A model generated the notes under the pieces. It had not been told where the DNA came from. It saw only the letters and a list, made by a program, of their open reading frames with translations, and made no database searches. 8,318 nt of DNA from an uncultured Clostridia bacterium (lineage in GTDB: Bacteria; Bacillota; Clostridia; Oscillospirales; Oscillospiraceae), in contig CALERM010000162.1 of assembly GCA_937907715.1 (NCBI GenBank), positions 1 to 8,318 of the forward strand, written 5' to 3'. Numbering within the stretch: the stretch's first letter is position 1; each line of letters opens with the position of its first letter. The translations under genes were made by a program, and so were the position numbers. Positions 1 to 6,954 of the stretch are shown here, one piece after another.

Positions 1-80
1 CTCCATGAAGCATCTGTAAGAAACCCTTCGTACATTCTTTGTTGTTTACAGCGCATTGCCGCTGAAAACATAAATTTAAC

Positions 81-86
81 TGGAGG
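81..86 (+). promoter_or_regulatory. Ribosome binding site of the binding-protein gene
   Basis: TGGAGG lies 9 nt upstream of the ATG at 96 and fixes that start. The rest of the 95-bp leader has no complete gene and no convincing promoter. Confidence 0.8.
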
Positions 87-95
87 TAAAGAAAA

Positions 96-1202
96 ATGAA
101 AAAATTCATCGCACTGCTTCTTGCAGCTCTGATGGTCCTGAGCCTGGTTGCCTGCGCATCCCAGACTGAGACCGCCGAAGAGCCCGCCGCGGCAGAGACC
201 ACGACGGAAGAAACCAAGACCGAAGAAACCGCAGAAGAACCCGCCGCTGCCGAAGAACCCGCCGCCGAGGAAGGCGACAAGGACCTCAACATCTACGGCA
301 TCTACAAGTCCGACGGCGCATATTTCGTCAACGAAGGCTGGTCGCTGGAGACGGCTATGAAGGAAGTCGCGGAGCCCGCCGGCTACACCGTTTCCTGGCA
401 CTATCTGTCCTGCGACATGGACCCCGAGAAGTGCATGAGCCTTGTTGAAAACGCCATCGCCGACAAGGCGGACGCTATCGTCATCTGCGTTCCCGACCAG
501 ACCATGTCCATCTCCGTTGTCGAGCGCTGCGATGAAGCAGGCGTTCCCGTCATCGCTGTTGACGACGGTCTGATTGACGCCGACGGCAACAAGATCGCTC
601 CCTGGTTCGGCATCGACGCTTACAACATCGGCTACGCTGCCGGTGAATGGGCTGCCGACTACGCCAAGGAAAATGGTCTGATCGACGACGAGTCCGCCGG
701 TCTTCTGTACATGACCATGTCCACCGTTTCCTCCTGCGTGCCGCGTACCGAAGGCGAAAAGCAGGCGTGGGCTGACAAGCTGGGCGACGCCATGTCCGAC
801 CGCACCTTTGAAGGCGACTACGAGACCACGATGGAGCTGGCCTACAACGCAGCTTCCTCCGTCATTACTGCGAACCCGCAGATCAAGTCCTGGCTCGTGA
901 TGGTTCCGTCTGAGAACGGCGCTCTGGGTGCAGGCTCCGCTCTGGAAGAGGCTGGTCTTGCCGAGACCTCCTGCGTCATCGACCTCGGCGGCGACGAGAT
1001 GATCAACCAGTGGGATGCCGGCAACTACTCTGTTGTCCGCGTCTGCGCTTACTTCTCCGGTCTGGTTGTCGGTCGTGAGGCTGGCACCGCAATCGCCAAC
1101 TATCTGATCAACGGCACGGAGCTTCCTGCAGAGTATGCAACGCCCGCTGAGATGATGGATCAGACCAACTATAACGACATCGCAATCCGCAAGCCGGAAT
1201 AA
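96..1202 (+). CDS. AraF-like sugar ABC transporter substrate-binding lipoprotein
   Basis: This 368-residue protein is an extracellular sugar-binding lipoprotein that would deliver its ligand to a membrane permease. The N-terminus is a lipoprotein signal: a KK start, a hydrophobic stretch and a lipobox LVAC with the lipidated cysteine at residue 20. Residues 21-62 form an acidic low-complexity linker with repeated AEEPAA units. From residue 64 the sequence follows the type I periplasmic-binding fold and most resembles the L-arabinose-binding protein AraF: VICVPD near 129-134, VIAVDD at 152-157, an Arg at 217 in a ligand-loop position, and NPQIKSWLV in the C-terminal lobe. Compared from memory with E. 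coli AraF, the ligand-contacting Lys, Asp pair and Arg appear kept, but several others (Glu14, Trp16, Asn205, Asn232 of AraF) seem replaced, so the ligand may not be arabinose. The start at 96 is set by TGGAGG at 81-86. No permease or ATPase gene is in the window. The fold is secure; the ligand is unknown. Confidence 0.9.
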   Translation: MKKFIALLLAALMVLSLVACASQTETAEEPAAAETTTEETKTEETAEEPAAAEEPAAEEGDKDLNIYGIYKSDGAYFVNEGWSLETAMKEVAEPAGYTVSWHYLSCDMDPEKCMSLVENAIADKADAIVICVPDQTMSISVVERCDEAGVPVIAVDDGLIDADGNKIAPWFGIDAYNIGYAAGEWAADYAKENGLIDDESAGLLYMTMSTVSSCVPRTEGEKQAWADKLGDAMSDRTFEGDYETTMELAYNAASSVITANPQIKSWLVMVPSENGALGAGSALEEAGLAETSCVIDLGGDEMINQWDAGNYSVVRVCAYFSGLVVGREAGTAIANYLINGTELPAEYATPAEMMDQTNYNDIAIRKPE

Positions 1203-1220
1203 TTTAGAGCAAATAATCTC

Positions 1221-1247
1221 GGGAGTGTGGGGCAATCCCACACTCCC
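1221..1247 (+). terminator. Intercistronic hairpin between binding protein and sulfatase
   Basis: A perfect 11-bp stem (GGGAGTGTGGG at 1221-1231 pairing with 1237-1247) encloses a 5-nt loop (GCAAT). It starts 18 nt after the binding-protein stop codon. The downstream sequence ACTGTTTC is only weakly T-rich, so this is more likely a partial terminator or a 3'-end stabiliser than a full stop. Such hairpins after binding-protein genes are known to let the binding protein be made in excess over downstream genes. The sulfatase ribosome binding site follows about 14 nt after the stem. Confidence 0.7.
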
Positions 1248-1274
1248 ACTGTTTCACTTGAAAGGACGCAAGCC

Positions 1275-2633
1275 ATGCAGGCAAGAAAAAACATCCTGTT
1301 CTATTTTTCCGATCAGCAGCGCGCCGACACCTGCGGCTGCTTCGGGCAGACGCTCGACATCACGCCGAACCTCGATCGGCTGGCGCGCGAGGGCGTCAAG
1401 TTTGACGCCGCCTTCACCCCGCAGCCGGTCTGCGGTCCGTGCCGGGCACTGCTCCAGTCCGGCAAGTGGCCGACCGAAACCGGCTGCTTCCGCAACAACA
1501 TCATGCTCCCGACCAACATTCCCACGCTCGGCAAGCTCATGGAGCAGGCGGGCTATGAGACGGCGTATATCGGCAAATGGCACCTCGCCAGCGACGGCGA
1601 GCTGGAAAAAAAGCCCGCCATCGACCACACGATCACGGCAATCCCCATGGAGCTGCGCGGCGGCTACACCGGCTTCTGGCGCGCGTCCGACGTGCTGGAA
1701 TTTACCAGCCACGGCTACGACGGGTATATCTTTGACGAGAACGACAACCGCCTCGACTTCAAGGGCTACCGCGTCGACTGCATCACCGATTTTGCCCTCG
1801 ACTTTTTCGAGCAGTACGACGGCGAGAAGCCTTTTTTCATGACCGTTTCTCACATCGAGCCGCACCATCAGAACGACCACTCGCATTTTGAAGGTCCCGA
1901 AGGCTCGAAAGAAAAATACAAAACCTACCCGGTTCCGGGCGATCTTGCCGCGCTGGGCGGAAATTACAGGGAAGAATACCCGGACTATCTCGGTCAGTGC
2001 CACTCGGTCGACGAGAATCTGGGACGAATCATAGACGTACTCAAGAAAAAGGGACTGTATGACGATACGGTCATCATCTTTGCCTCCGACCACGGCTGCC
2101 ACTTCCGCACGAGAAACCTCGACGCGCACCTGAACGGCTACGACGACTACAAGCGCTCGATGCACGATGCGTGCCTGCGCGTGCCGCTGGTCATCCGCGG
2201 CGGCGAGTTTTTGGGCGGGCAGACCGTCCGCGCGCTGGTCAGCACGGCGGGGCTTCCCAAAACAATTCTGTCCATCGCGGGCGTGACTGTCGGCGATGGA
2301 ATGATCGGCGAAGATCTGGCGGACGTCGTCCATCACCGCCTGCCGGACCGGCGCAATGAGGTCTTCTCGCAGATCTCCGAGAGCCGCGTGGGACGCAGCC
2401 TGCGCACCGAAACCTACGCCTACTCCGTCTACGCGCCCGGTATCAACGGCGGCGCACAGCCAGACAGCGATCTATATGCGGACGATTTCCTGTACGATCT
2501 CAAAAAGGACCCGTATGAGCTTCACAACCTGATTGACGACCCCGATTACCGCGAGGTCAAGCAGGCGCTTCGCAAGCGCCTGCTGCAATGGATTTATGAA
2601 GCCGAAGGCAAGCGCCCGGTGATTATGGATTAA
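1275..2633 (+). CDS. Cysteine-type sulfatase, no signal peptide
   Basis: This 452-residue member of the alkaline-phosphatase-superfamily type I sulfatases hydrolyses sulfate esters. Visible landmarks are N-terminal metal-site residues DQ (13-14) in FYFSDQQRADT, the formylglycine signature CGPCR at 53-57 (Cys53 is converted to formylglycine), GKWH at 100-103 with catalytic-type Lys101 and His103, His193 in VSHIEPHH, the metal pair Asp272-His273 in ASDHG, and Lys293 ahead of RVPLVI. The C-terminus has the usual YELHNLIDDPDY segment. In anaerobes a cysteine-type site needs a radical-SAM maturase (anSME), which is not in this window. There is no signal peptide, so the enzyme should act in the cytoplasm on imported substrate. 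The ATG at 1275 is chosen because AAAGGA sits at 1261-1266 and homology begins just after it; a GTG 48 nt earlier lies inside the hairpin. The gene is probably cotranscribed with the upstream binding protein. The family is sure; whether the substrate is a sugar sulfate is inferred from context. Confidence 0.93.
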   Translation: MQARKNILFYFSDQQRADTCGCFGQTLDITPNLDRLAREGVKFDAAFTPQPVCGPCRALLQSGKWPTETGCFRNNIMLPTNIPTLGKLMEQAGYETAYIGKWHLASDGELEKKPAIDHTITAIPMELRGGYTGFWRASDVLEFTSHGYDGYIFDENDNRLDFKGYRVDCITDFALDFFEQYDGEKPFFMTVSHIEPHHQNDHSHFEGPEGSKEKYKTYPVPGDLAALGGNYREEYPDYLGQCHSVDENLGRIIDVLKKKGLYDDTVIIFASDHGCHFRTRNLDAHLNGYDDYKRSMHDACLRVPLVIRGGEFLGGQTVRALVSTAGLPKTILSIAGVTVGDGMIGEDLADVVHHRLPDRRNEVFSQISESRVGRSLRTETYAYSVYAPGINGGAQPDSDLYADDFLYDLKKDPYELHNLIDDPDYREVKQALRKRLLQWIYEAEGKRPVIMD

Positions 2634-2642
2634 GCGATGCAA

Positions 2643-2677
2643 AAACCTCTCCGTCCGGTATCCGGACGGAGAGGTTT
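2643..2677. terminator. Bidirectional intrinsic terminator between convergent genes
   Basis: A perfect 16-bp stem (2643-2658 with 2662-2677) has a 3-nt loop, TAT. On the minus strand it is followed by at least five T residues (AAAAA at 2641-2645 on the plus strand), making a strong terminator for the epimerase operon. On the plus strand it is followed by TTTCGTTTATT, a weaker T-run that ends the sulfatase transcript. It occupies nearly the whole 47-bp gap between the two stop codons. Confidence 0.93.
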
Positions 2678-2680
2678 CGT

Positions 2681-3502
2681 TTATTCTGACTTCGTAATGC
2701 GTGTTTCGAAGACTGCCGCTTCCCCGGGCTGGACGACCGGGGGATTGGGAAGATTCAGCGCGTTGACGCAGCCTCTTTGCGGCTCGACGCACAGAATCCC
2801 GGCGCTGCCGCGCGCGTTATACAGCACCCAGTGGTCAAAGCCGCGGACCGTGTAGCGGTAAGCACCGATGCGCGCCGTATCGCCCGCCGCGGTGTAATAG
2901 CCGGAGACGGCATGACCACGGCTGACAGCGCCCGTGCAATACGCATTTTCTTCCGCGCTGAGCGCAGCGAGCTGCCCGGTGGGAAGTGCGGTTTGCAGAT
3001 CACGCTGCTGGCAAAGCCCCAGCGGCACGGAAAATTCCTCCGGCTCACAGAACGTCGTATGAAGCCCGAAGCAGTAGGGCATGGCGCACGCGGACCGATT
3101 CGTCAAGCGGTATTGGGACTCCAGCCCCTCCGCCGTAAGCGTATAGAGAACCTCCATGCGGAAGGGGAACGGGTAAAGCTCCCCCACGTTCTGATATGCC
3201 AGACGAACCGAGTTCTGCGTTTGGCCCAGAACAGAAAACGGCGCGTCATGGAGAAGCCCGTGCAGGCACGCACCGCTTTTTTGCTCGTTGACGAAAAGCG
3301 TATAGTCCTCGCCTTCAAAGCGGAATTTTCCGCCCGCCGTCCGGTTCGCCGGGAAGAGCAGGGGACTGCCGACCAAAAACGGGTCCTCGTTAGACGCGCG
3401 CAGCGGCGCAAGAACGTCCGTTCCGGCGTCTTGCAGGCAGATGATGTTCGCGCCCTGCTCCGGCGCAATTTCGGCGCGCCAGCCGCCGCAGGACAGAAGC
3501 AT
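2681..3502 (-). CDS. Aldose 1-epimerase (galactose mutarotase family)
   Basis: The 273-residue product belongs to the aldose 1-epimerase/GalM family, which interconverts alpha and beta anomers of free aldoses in the cytoplasm. Family features in order are GSPLLFPANR at 45-54, a LHG motif with His81, FGLHTTF with His148 at the catalytic-acid position, and a C-terminal ILCVEPQ with Glu240 as the likely catalytic base. It is somewhat shorter than typical GalM proteins. The reading frame stays open upstream to 3652, but the ATG at 3502 is preceded by GGAAAGGAAG with 7-nt spacing, and homology begins there. It is the second gene of the minus-strand operon, 65 bp after the DUF5107-TPR gene, and ends at the bidirectional terminator. 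The sugar specificity cannot be read from sequence. Some family members act on hexose 6-phosphates or have non-catalytic roles, so the exact substrate is open. Confidence 0.88.
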   Translation of the reverse strand: MLLSCGGWRAEIAPEQGANIICLQDAGTDVLAPLRASNEDPFLVGSPLLFPANRTAGGKFRFEGEDYTLFVNEQKSGACLHGLLHDAPFSVLGQTQNSVRLAYQNVGELYPFPFRMEVLYTLTAEGLESQYRLTNRSACAMPYCFGLHTTFCEPEEFSVPLGLCQQRDLQTALPTGQLAALSAEENAYCTGAVSRGHAVSGYYTAAGDTARIGAYRYTVRGFDHWVLYNARGSAGILCVEPQRGCVNALNLPNPPVVQPGEAAVFETRITKSE

Positions 3503-3509
3503 GGCAAAT

Positions 3510-3519
3510 CTTCCTTTCC
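3510..3519 (-). promoter_or_regulatory. Ribosome binding site of the epimerase
   Basis: On the minus strand GGAAAGGAAG lies 7 nt before the ATG at 3502. It decides the start against the 50-codon upstream extension, which would overlap the end of the neighbouring gene and lacks homology. Confidence 0.75.
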
Positions 3520-3534
3520 AGAATGAAATGGGGG

Positions 3535-3564
3535 ACGGGCGGCGCTCTGCGCCGCCCGTTTTTT
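3535..3564 (+). terminator. Hairpin with T-run on the plus strand, between two minus-strand genes
   Basis: A perfect 11-bp GC-rich stem (ACGGGCGGCGC at 3535-3545 with 3549-3559) has loop TCT and is followed by T-residues through 3564. Read on the plus strand it is a textbook intrinsic terminator. Both flanking genes are on the minus strand, however, where the hairpin is preceded by an A-run and followed by CCCCCATTTC, which is not a terminator. In the operon mRNA it would be an intercistronic hairpin between the DUF5107-TPR stop and the epimerase ribosome binding site. Confidence 0.75.
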
Positions 3565-3567
3565 GTG

Positions 3568-6500
3568 TTAGAAGCCCTGATCGGTCAAGGCGTTTTTGAA
3601 GTACTGGCAGAACATGTTGTCGGAATTGCGCGCAGAGGATGCGCGGAACCATTCTGCCGCCTGCTCGTTTTCGCCCTCGTAGAGGCTGACGAGCCCCAGA
3701 AGGTAGCCGTAGTATGCCTTGCGCAGCTCGCTTGCCGGCTGGGCAAAGGAGATGAAGAACGGCGTTGTTGCAAAGAAGCCGTTGTCGACCTTGTCAAGCT
3801 CCTCGGTCCAGACGCGCTTCGCCGTGCCCATCAGGTTCCACGCCTTCTGCTGCAAGCCCAGGTGCTCCGCCGAGAGCGCCTGATACCAGGGAAGCTCCCG
3901 CAGGTGCATCTTGCTGAAAAATTCAATCTCGATATCGAGAATCTCACGGAAGATTTCGTCAGCCTCCGCCTTCCTGCCGAGCTTTTCGAGGCAGACCGCA
4001 ATCTGGTACTGGTACGGCACATACTTGCACCGGTTCCAGATACCGGCGCCGAGCGACGCAGGAAGCGTCAGCGCCTGGCGGAAGATGGAAAGTGCGGCTT
4101 CGAAATCACCGGCTGCTTTCGCCTGCATGCCCTGCTGGAAGAAGGAGTACATGTACTGGTCGGCAATGGCATGTTCGCCGCCCTCGCAGGCAGTAAAGAC
4201 ATGACCGAGCAGCATTTCGCGCGCCTTTTCCGGCTGCCGCGCCTGATTATACGCCTTCGCCAGCTCGACAAACAGATCGTCGCGGTGCATGGAGGCAGCT
4301 CTTGGCGCAAGCAGCGCAATTTTATCCGCCGGCGCAGCGTTCTGCTGGTCCATGAGGATCACGGTCTCATAGAGGACCTCCTCCGAGTCTGTCATGGAAA
4401 GCGCCTTCTGCATGAGCGGCATTGCCTCCGCCGCGCGATTCAGGTGCGAGAAGCAGGCGATTGCGAGAGAACGCCAGGTCATGTAATTGTCCGGCTCGTC
4501 GCGGGTCGACTGCTCGAAGAGCTTGCCTGCAAGCTCGTACTGCCGCTTGTCATAGTACTCGCAGCCGAGCAGGAACGCCGCGCGCTTCACACCGGAGGAA
4601 AGCGCATGCTGCAAAACGGCAATCTCACCGAGACGCACGGGGAAGGTATCTCCGACAGGCGCTGTTTCCGCGCTGGCGAATGCGCCGTCTTCCGGCTTGC
4701 CCTGCAAATGCAGCGCATAGGCGAGCGTCAGCGCGGTCATGACCGTATGCCCGCAGTGCGCGTCAAAGGCGGTCAGAAGCTTTTCTGTCTGCGCCGCTTG
4801 CCCCATGGACAGAAGGTCAAACGCCATATCGAGCGTCGTCTGCGCAGGCTCGGCATCCATTTTGGAGAAGAAATGCGCCTCGCTCATGCCAGAGAGCCAT
4901 CGCAGCAGCATATGGAAACAGTCGTCCTGCCTGCCTTCTTCGATGACGGCATCCGCTTTTTCGTTCTCGCCCAGTGCGCGGTAGGAAAGCGCAAGGACAA
5001 CGGGGGCAAGCGGGTTTTTGGCGTCGTGGGTCAGGACCTGCTTTGCATGCGCGATTGCCTCTTCATAATCACCGCGCGCCAGATCGATGCATGCCGCGCG
5101 CGTCATTGCTTTGGAAACGCTCGAGCCGACCCATGCTGCCTGGCGGTAGTAGTCATATGCCTCGTCGGTCTTTCCCTGTGCCTCCAGGATGAGCGCCAGC
5201 TGATAATATGCATCGCCATTAGGGATTCGGGCATTGAACTTCGTCAGGCGTTTGACGGCGCGTCTGGCGTATCGTTCTGCCTCGGAAAACCGTGCCATCC
5301 GGTAGCAGTATGCCGCCATGCCGAGCAGGCACCCGGCGTGCTGCGGGTCGCGCTTGAGCCCTTCCAGGAAGTAAGCGTCCGGCATGACCGCAGGGTCGCG
5401 GTACTGCTCGACGTGAAGCCCTGCCATGTAAAGCTCGTCTGCCGACTGCACCTCGGCTGCCAGCGGCATTGGGTCCTTGACGGGCGGCTTTTTGAGGTTG
5501 TCAGGCTTTTCCTCGGTATAGGAGGCGATGACCTTGCCGCTTGCCGTGATGGTAATGGTCACGAATGCGTCCGGTCTCTGCCAGGCAATTGAAACCGGCT
5601 CTGCAGCGTTCAGCGCAATGGTCGTACCAAGCAGGACCTTGCCGTCCGCGCGCACCTCAACGTGCGCCTTACCGAGCGTTTCAGTCGGCTCGATGAGAAT
5701 CTGATCGTCGCGCAGCGCCAGCGCGCAGCGGAGGTTCGCGTAGTCGGGGACACCAATTTTTGAAATCGGATACCAGTACTGCGAAAACTCCTTTGTCTCA
5801 TACGGTTCCAGCCATGAGAAGTTCGGCTGGTTGTCAGTGTAGGAACCTGCCATCAGCTCGGCATACTGTCCGTCGGTGTCGGTCAGTGTGTTTTCCCAGT
5901 TCTTCGCGAGCTGATGATATCCCCAGGTAAACATTTTTTTACCCGGCGAGATATGATGGTCCGCGATGTGGACCACGCCGCACTGCTTGCCATGATCGTA
6001 GCCGCCGAAGAAATCGTATTTCGACGCGCAGGCAAAGTAGGATGTGGCGTCGTGCGTGTTTTTATGCATGGAGATATCGCGCGCAGTCCTCATGTCGATG
6101 CCGTTGTAGGTCGCGTCGCCCGCAATGGGGTAGGAGATGCGCGAATCAAGGTAATGGAAGTTTACATAAGTAACATCCTTCGGGAAGAAAATCTGGTACT
6201 GCTCGTTGACAGGCACCGCCGCATTTTCCCACCAGAGGAACGACTTCGTCGTCTCGGTCCGGTTGCAGAGCTTGACGCGCGTTTCCAGATACGTTGCGCC
6301 CGGGCGCAGCACCACGCCGACCATGCCCTTCATGCGGTCAATCGGGTCATGCTCAGAAAGCCAGCAGACGACGCTGCCGTCTTCGCACGCCTCCAGCGCG
6401 TAGTCACACGGCAGGAAGCTCGACGGACGGTGATGGAACGGCCAGTTGAATTCGACGCCGCCCGATACCCATGAGCCGAATGCGCCGATCAGACCGGGCT

Positions 6501-6801
6501 TTACCACATGCTGCCGGTAGAAAAAGTCATAGCCGGTCGTCTTGTCCTTTGCCGCATAGATCTTGCCGCCGATTTCCGGCATGATCAGCACGTCCAGATA
6601 TTCATTTTCCATGTGGACCACTGTGTAGGTCTTGTCCTGCCGGTGCTGGCGGTCGACGTCGAGCGTTGCCTTGTTGGGATAGGGTCTGCCGGTGGAACGC
6701 TGATGGACACGGTATTCCGCGAACAGCGGCATTTCTTCCTTTGCAGGCTCCGGGTAGGTCGGAATCACGAGCGATTCGACACGGATGGATGCTTTATTCA
6801 T
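3568..6801 (-). CDS. DUF5107-like domain protein with C-terminal TPR repeats
   Basis: This 1077-residue protein has an N-terminal domain (about 45-350) recognised as DUF5107-like. It contains MPEIGGKIYAAKDKTTGYDF (74-93), a GGVEFNWPFHHRPSSF segment (114-129) and many conserved Trp, Tyr and His residues. The PEIGG and GVEFNW segments recall the mutarotase-like beta-sandwich found in carbohydrate-active proteins, but that relation is inference. A short beta-rich linker (about 355-435) precedes a long helical region from about 475 to 1060. Tetratricopeptide-type repeats are visible near 478-512, 530-563, 570-592, 745-775, 778-803, 888-915, 930-955 and 1028-1058. There is no signal peptide or membrane segment, so it is probably cytoplasmic. 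The start is supported by GGAGGG 7 nt upstream. The biochemical function is not established to my knowledge. The operon with an aldose 1-epimerase and the sugar-sensor regulator next door point to carbohydrate metabolism, as a glycan-processing enzyme or a sugar-binding scaffold. Confidence 0.85.
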   Translation of the reverse strand: MNKASIRVESLVIPTYPEPAKEEMPLFAEYRVHQRSTGRPYPNKATLDVDRQHRQDKTYTVVHMENEYLDVLIMPEIGGKIYAAKDKTTGYDFFYRQHVVKPGLIGAFGSWVSGGVEFNWPFHHRPSSFLPCDYALEACEDGSVVCWLSEHDPIDRMKGMVGVVLRPGATYLETRVKLCNRTETTKSFLWWENAAVPVNEQYQIFFPKDVTYVNFHYLDSRISYPIAGDATYNGIDMRTARDISMHKNTHDATSYFACASKYDFFGGYDHGKQCGVVHIADHHISPGKKMFTWGYHQLAKNWENTLTDTDGQYAELMAGSYTDNQPNFSWLEPYETKEFSQYWYPISKIGVPDYANLRCALALRDDQILIEPTETLGKAHVEVRADGKVLLGTTIALNAAEPVSIAWQRPDAFVTITITASGKVIASYTEEKPDNLKKPPVKDPMPLAAEVQSADELYMAGLHVEQYRDPAVMPDAYFLEGLKRDPQHAGCLLGMAAYCYRMARFSEAERYARRAVKRLTKFNARIPNGDAYYQLALILEAQGKTDEAYDYYRQAAWVGSSVSKAMTRAACIDLARGDYEEAIAHAKQVLTHDAKNPLAPVVLALSYRALGENEKADAVIEEGRQDDCFHMLLRWLSGMSEAHFFSKMDAEPAQTTLDMAFDLLSMGQAAQTEKLLTAFDAHCGHTVMTALTLAYALHLQGKPEDGAFASAETAPVGDTFPVRLGEIAVLQHALSSGVKRAAFLLGCEYYDKRQYELAGKLFEQSTRDEPDNYMTWRSLAIACFSHLNRAAEAMPLMQKALSMTDSEEVLYETVILMDQQNAAPADKIALLAPRAASMHRDDLFVELAKAYNQARQPEKAREMLLGHVFTACEGGEHAIADQYMYSFFQQGMQAKAAGDFEAALSIFRQALTLPASLGAGIWNRCKYVPYQYQIAVCLEKLGRKAEADEIFREILDIEIEFFSKMHLRELPWYQALSAEHLGLQQKAWNLMGTAKRVWTEELDKVDNGFFATTPFFISFAQPASELRKAYYGYLLGLVSLYEGENEQAAEWFRASSARNSDNMFCQYFKNALTDQGF

Positions 6802-6808
6802 AGTTGAA

Positions 6809-6814
6809 CCCTCC
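6809..6814 (-). promoter_or_regulatory. Ribosome binding site of the DUF5107-TPR gene
   Basis: On the minus strand GGAGGG lies 7 nt before the ATG at 6801. It is flanked by the short inverted repeat TTGAA/TTCAA (6803-6807 and 6825-6829), which could weakly fold around it. Confidence 0.8.
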
Positions 6815-6848
6815 AGATACGGAATTCAAGATTTCATGACTTCAAATC

Positions 6849-6864
6849 TGCTCCTCTTGGAGCA
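6849..6864. repeat. Perfect inverted repeat in the leader of the DUF5107 operon
   Basis: TGCTCC (6849-6854), spacer TCTT, GGAGCA (6859-6864). It begins within a few bases of the expected start of the minus-strand transcript, so it can be either an operator that blocks transcription or a short 5' hairpin in the mRNA. Confidence 0.5.
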
Positions 6865-6869
6865 TCTCT

Positions 6870-6898
6870 ATTATGAACAAAAAATGCCGCGCTGGAAA
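6870..6898 (-). promoter_or_regulatory. Predicted sigma-A promoter of the DUF5107-epimerase operon
   Basis: On the minus strand there is a -35 TTTCCA (6898-6893) and a -10 CATAAT (6875-6870) separated by 17 bp that include a T-run. Transcription would start near 6863, leaving a leader of about 60 nt. The -35 matches consensus at four of six positions and the -10 at five of six. Confidence 0.55.
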
Positions 6899-6914
6899 GA
6901 CAAAGATTTGGGGG

Positions 6915-6925
6915 GTTTCTGAAAC
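6915..6925. promoter_or_regulatory. Operator-like palindrome GTTTC-T-GAAAC
   Basis: A perfect 5-bp palindrome with a single central base lies just upstream of the predicted minus-strand -35 element, centred about 57 bp before its likely start site. This is a usual distance for an activator site. The binding protein is unknown; the adjacent regulator is the natural candidate. Confidence 0.35.
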
Positions 6926-6954
6926 AAAATTAGTCTGGAGGCAGCGTCCGGCGC

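Noticed and set aside
45..74. Possible promoter TTTACA-18 bp-CATAAA before the binding-protein gene
   Set aside because: The predicted start would fall at about base 81, inside the ribosome binding site, so the mRNA would lack a proper leader. The true promoter is probably upstream of the window.
1227..1274. Earlier GTG start for the sulfatase adding 16 residues
   Set aside because: The GTG lies inside the hairpin stem and has no ribosome binding site. The extra residues do not resemble sulfatase sequence, and AAAGGA precedes the ATG at 1275.
1254..2336. A 360-codon open frame on the minus strand
   Set aside because: It lies entirely opposite the sulfatase, which has full catalytic motifs. 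The antisense translation is Val/Ala/Arg-rich with no domain.
3503..3652. Upstream extension of the epimerase frame by 50 codons
   Set aside because: It would overlap the end of the DUF5107-TPR gene and pass through the 3535-3559 hairpin. The ATG at 3502 has a good ribosome binding site and is where homology starts.
3523..5592. A 689-codon open frame on the plus strand
   Set aside because: It is antisense to the TPR half of the DUF5107 protein. Its translation is rich in Arg, Cys and Leu with no recognisable domain, and it has no ribosome binding site. GC-rich codon use on the other strand explains the absence of stops.
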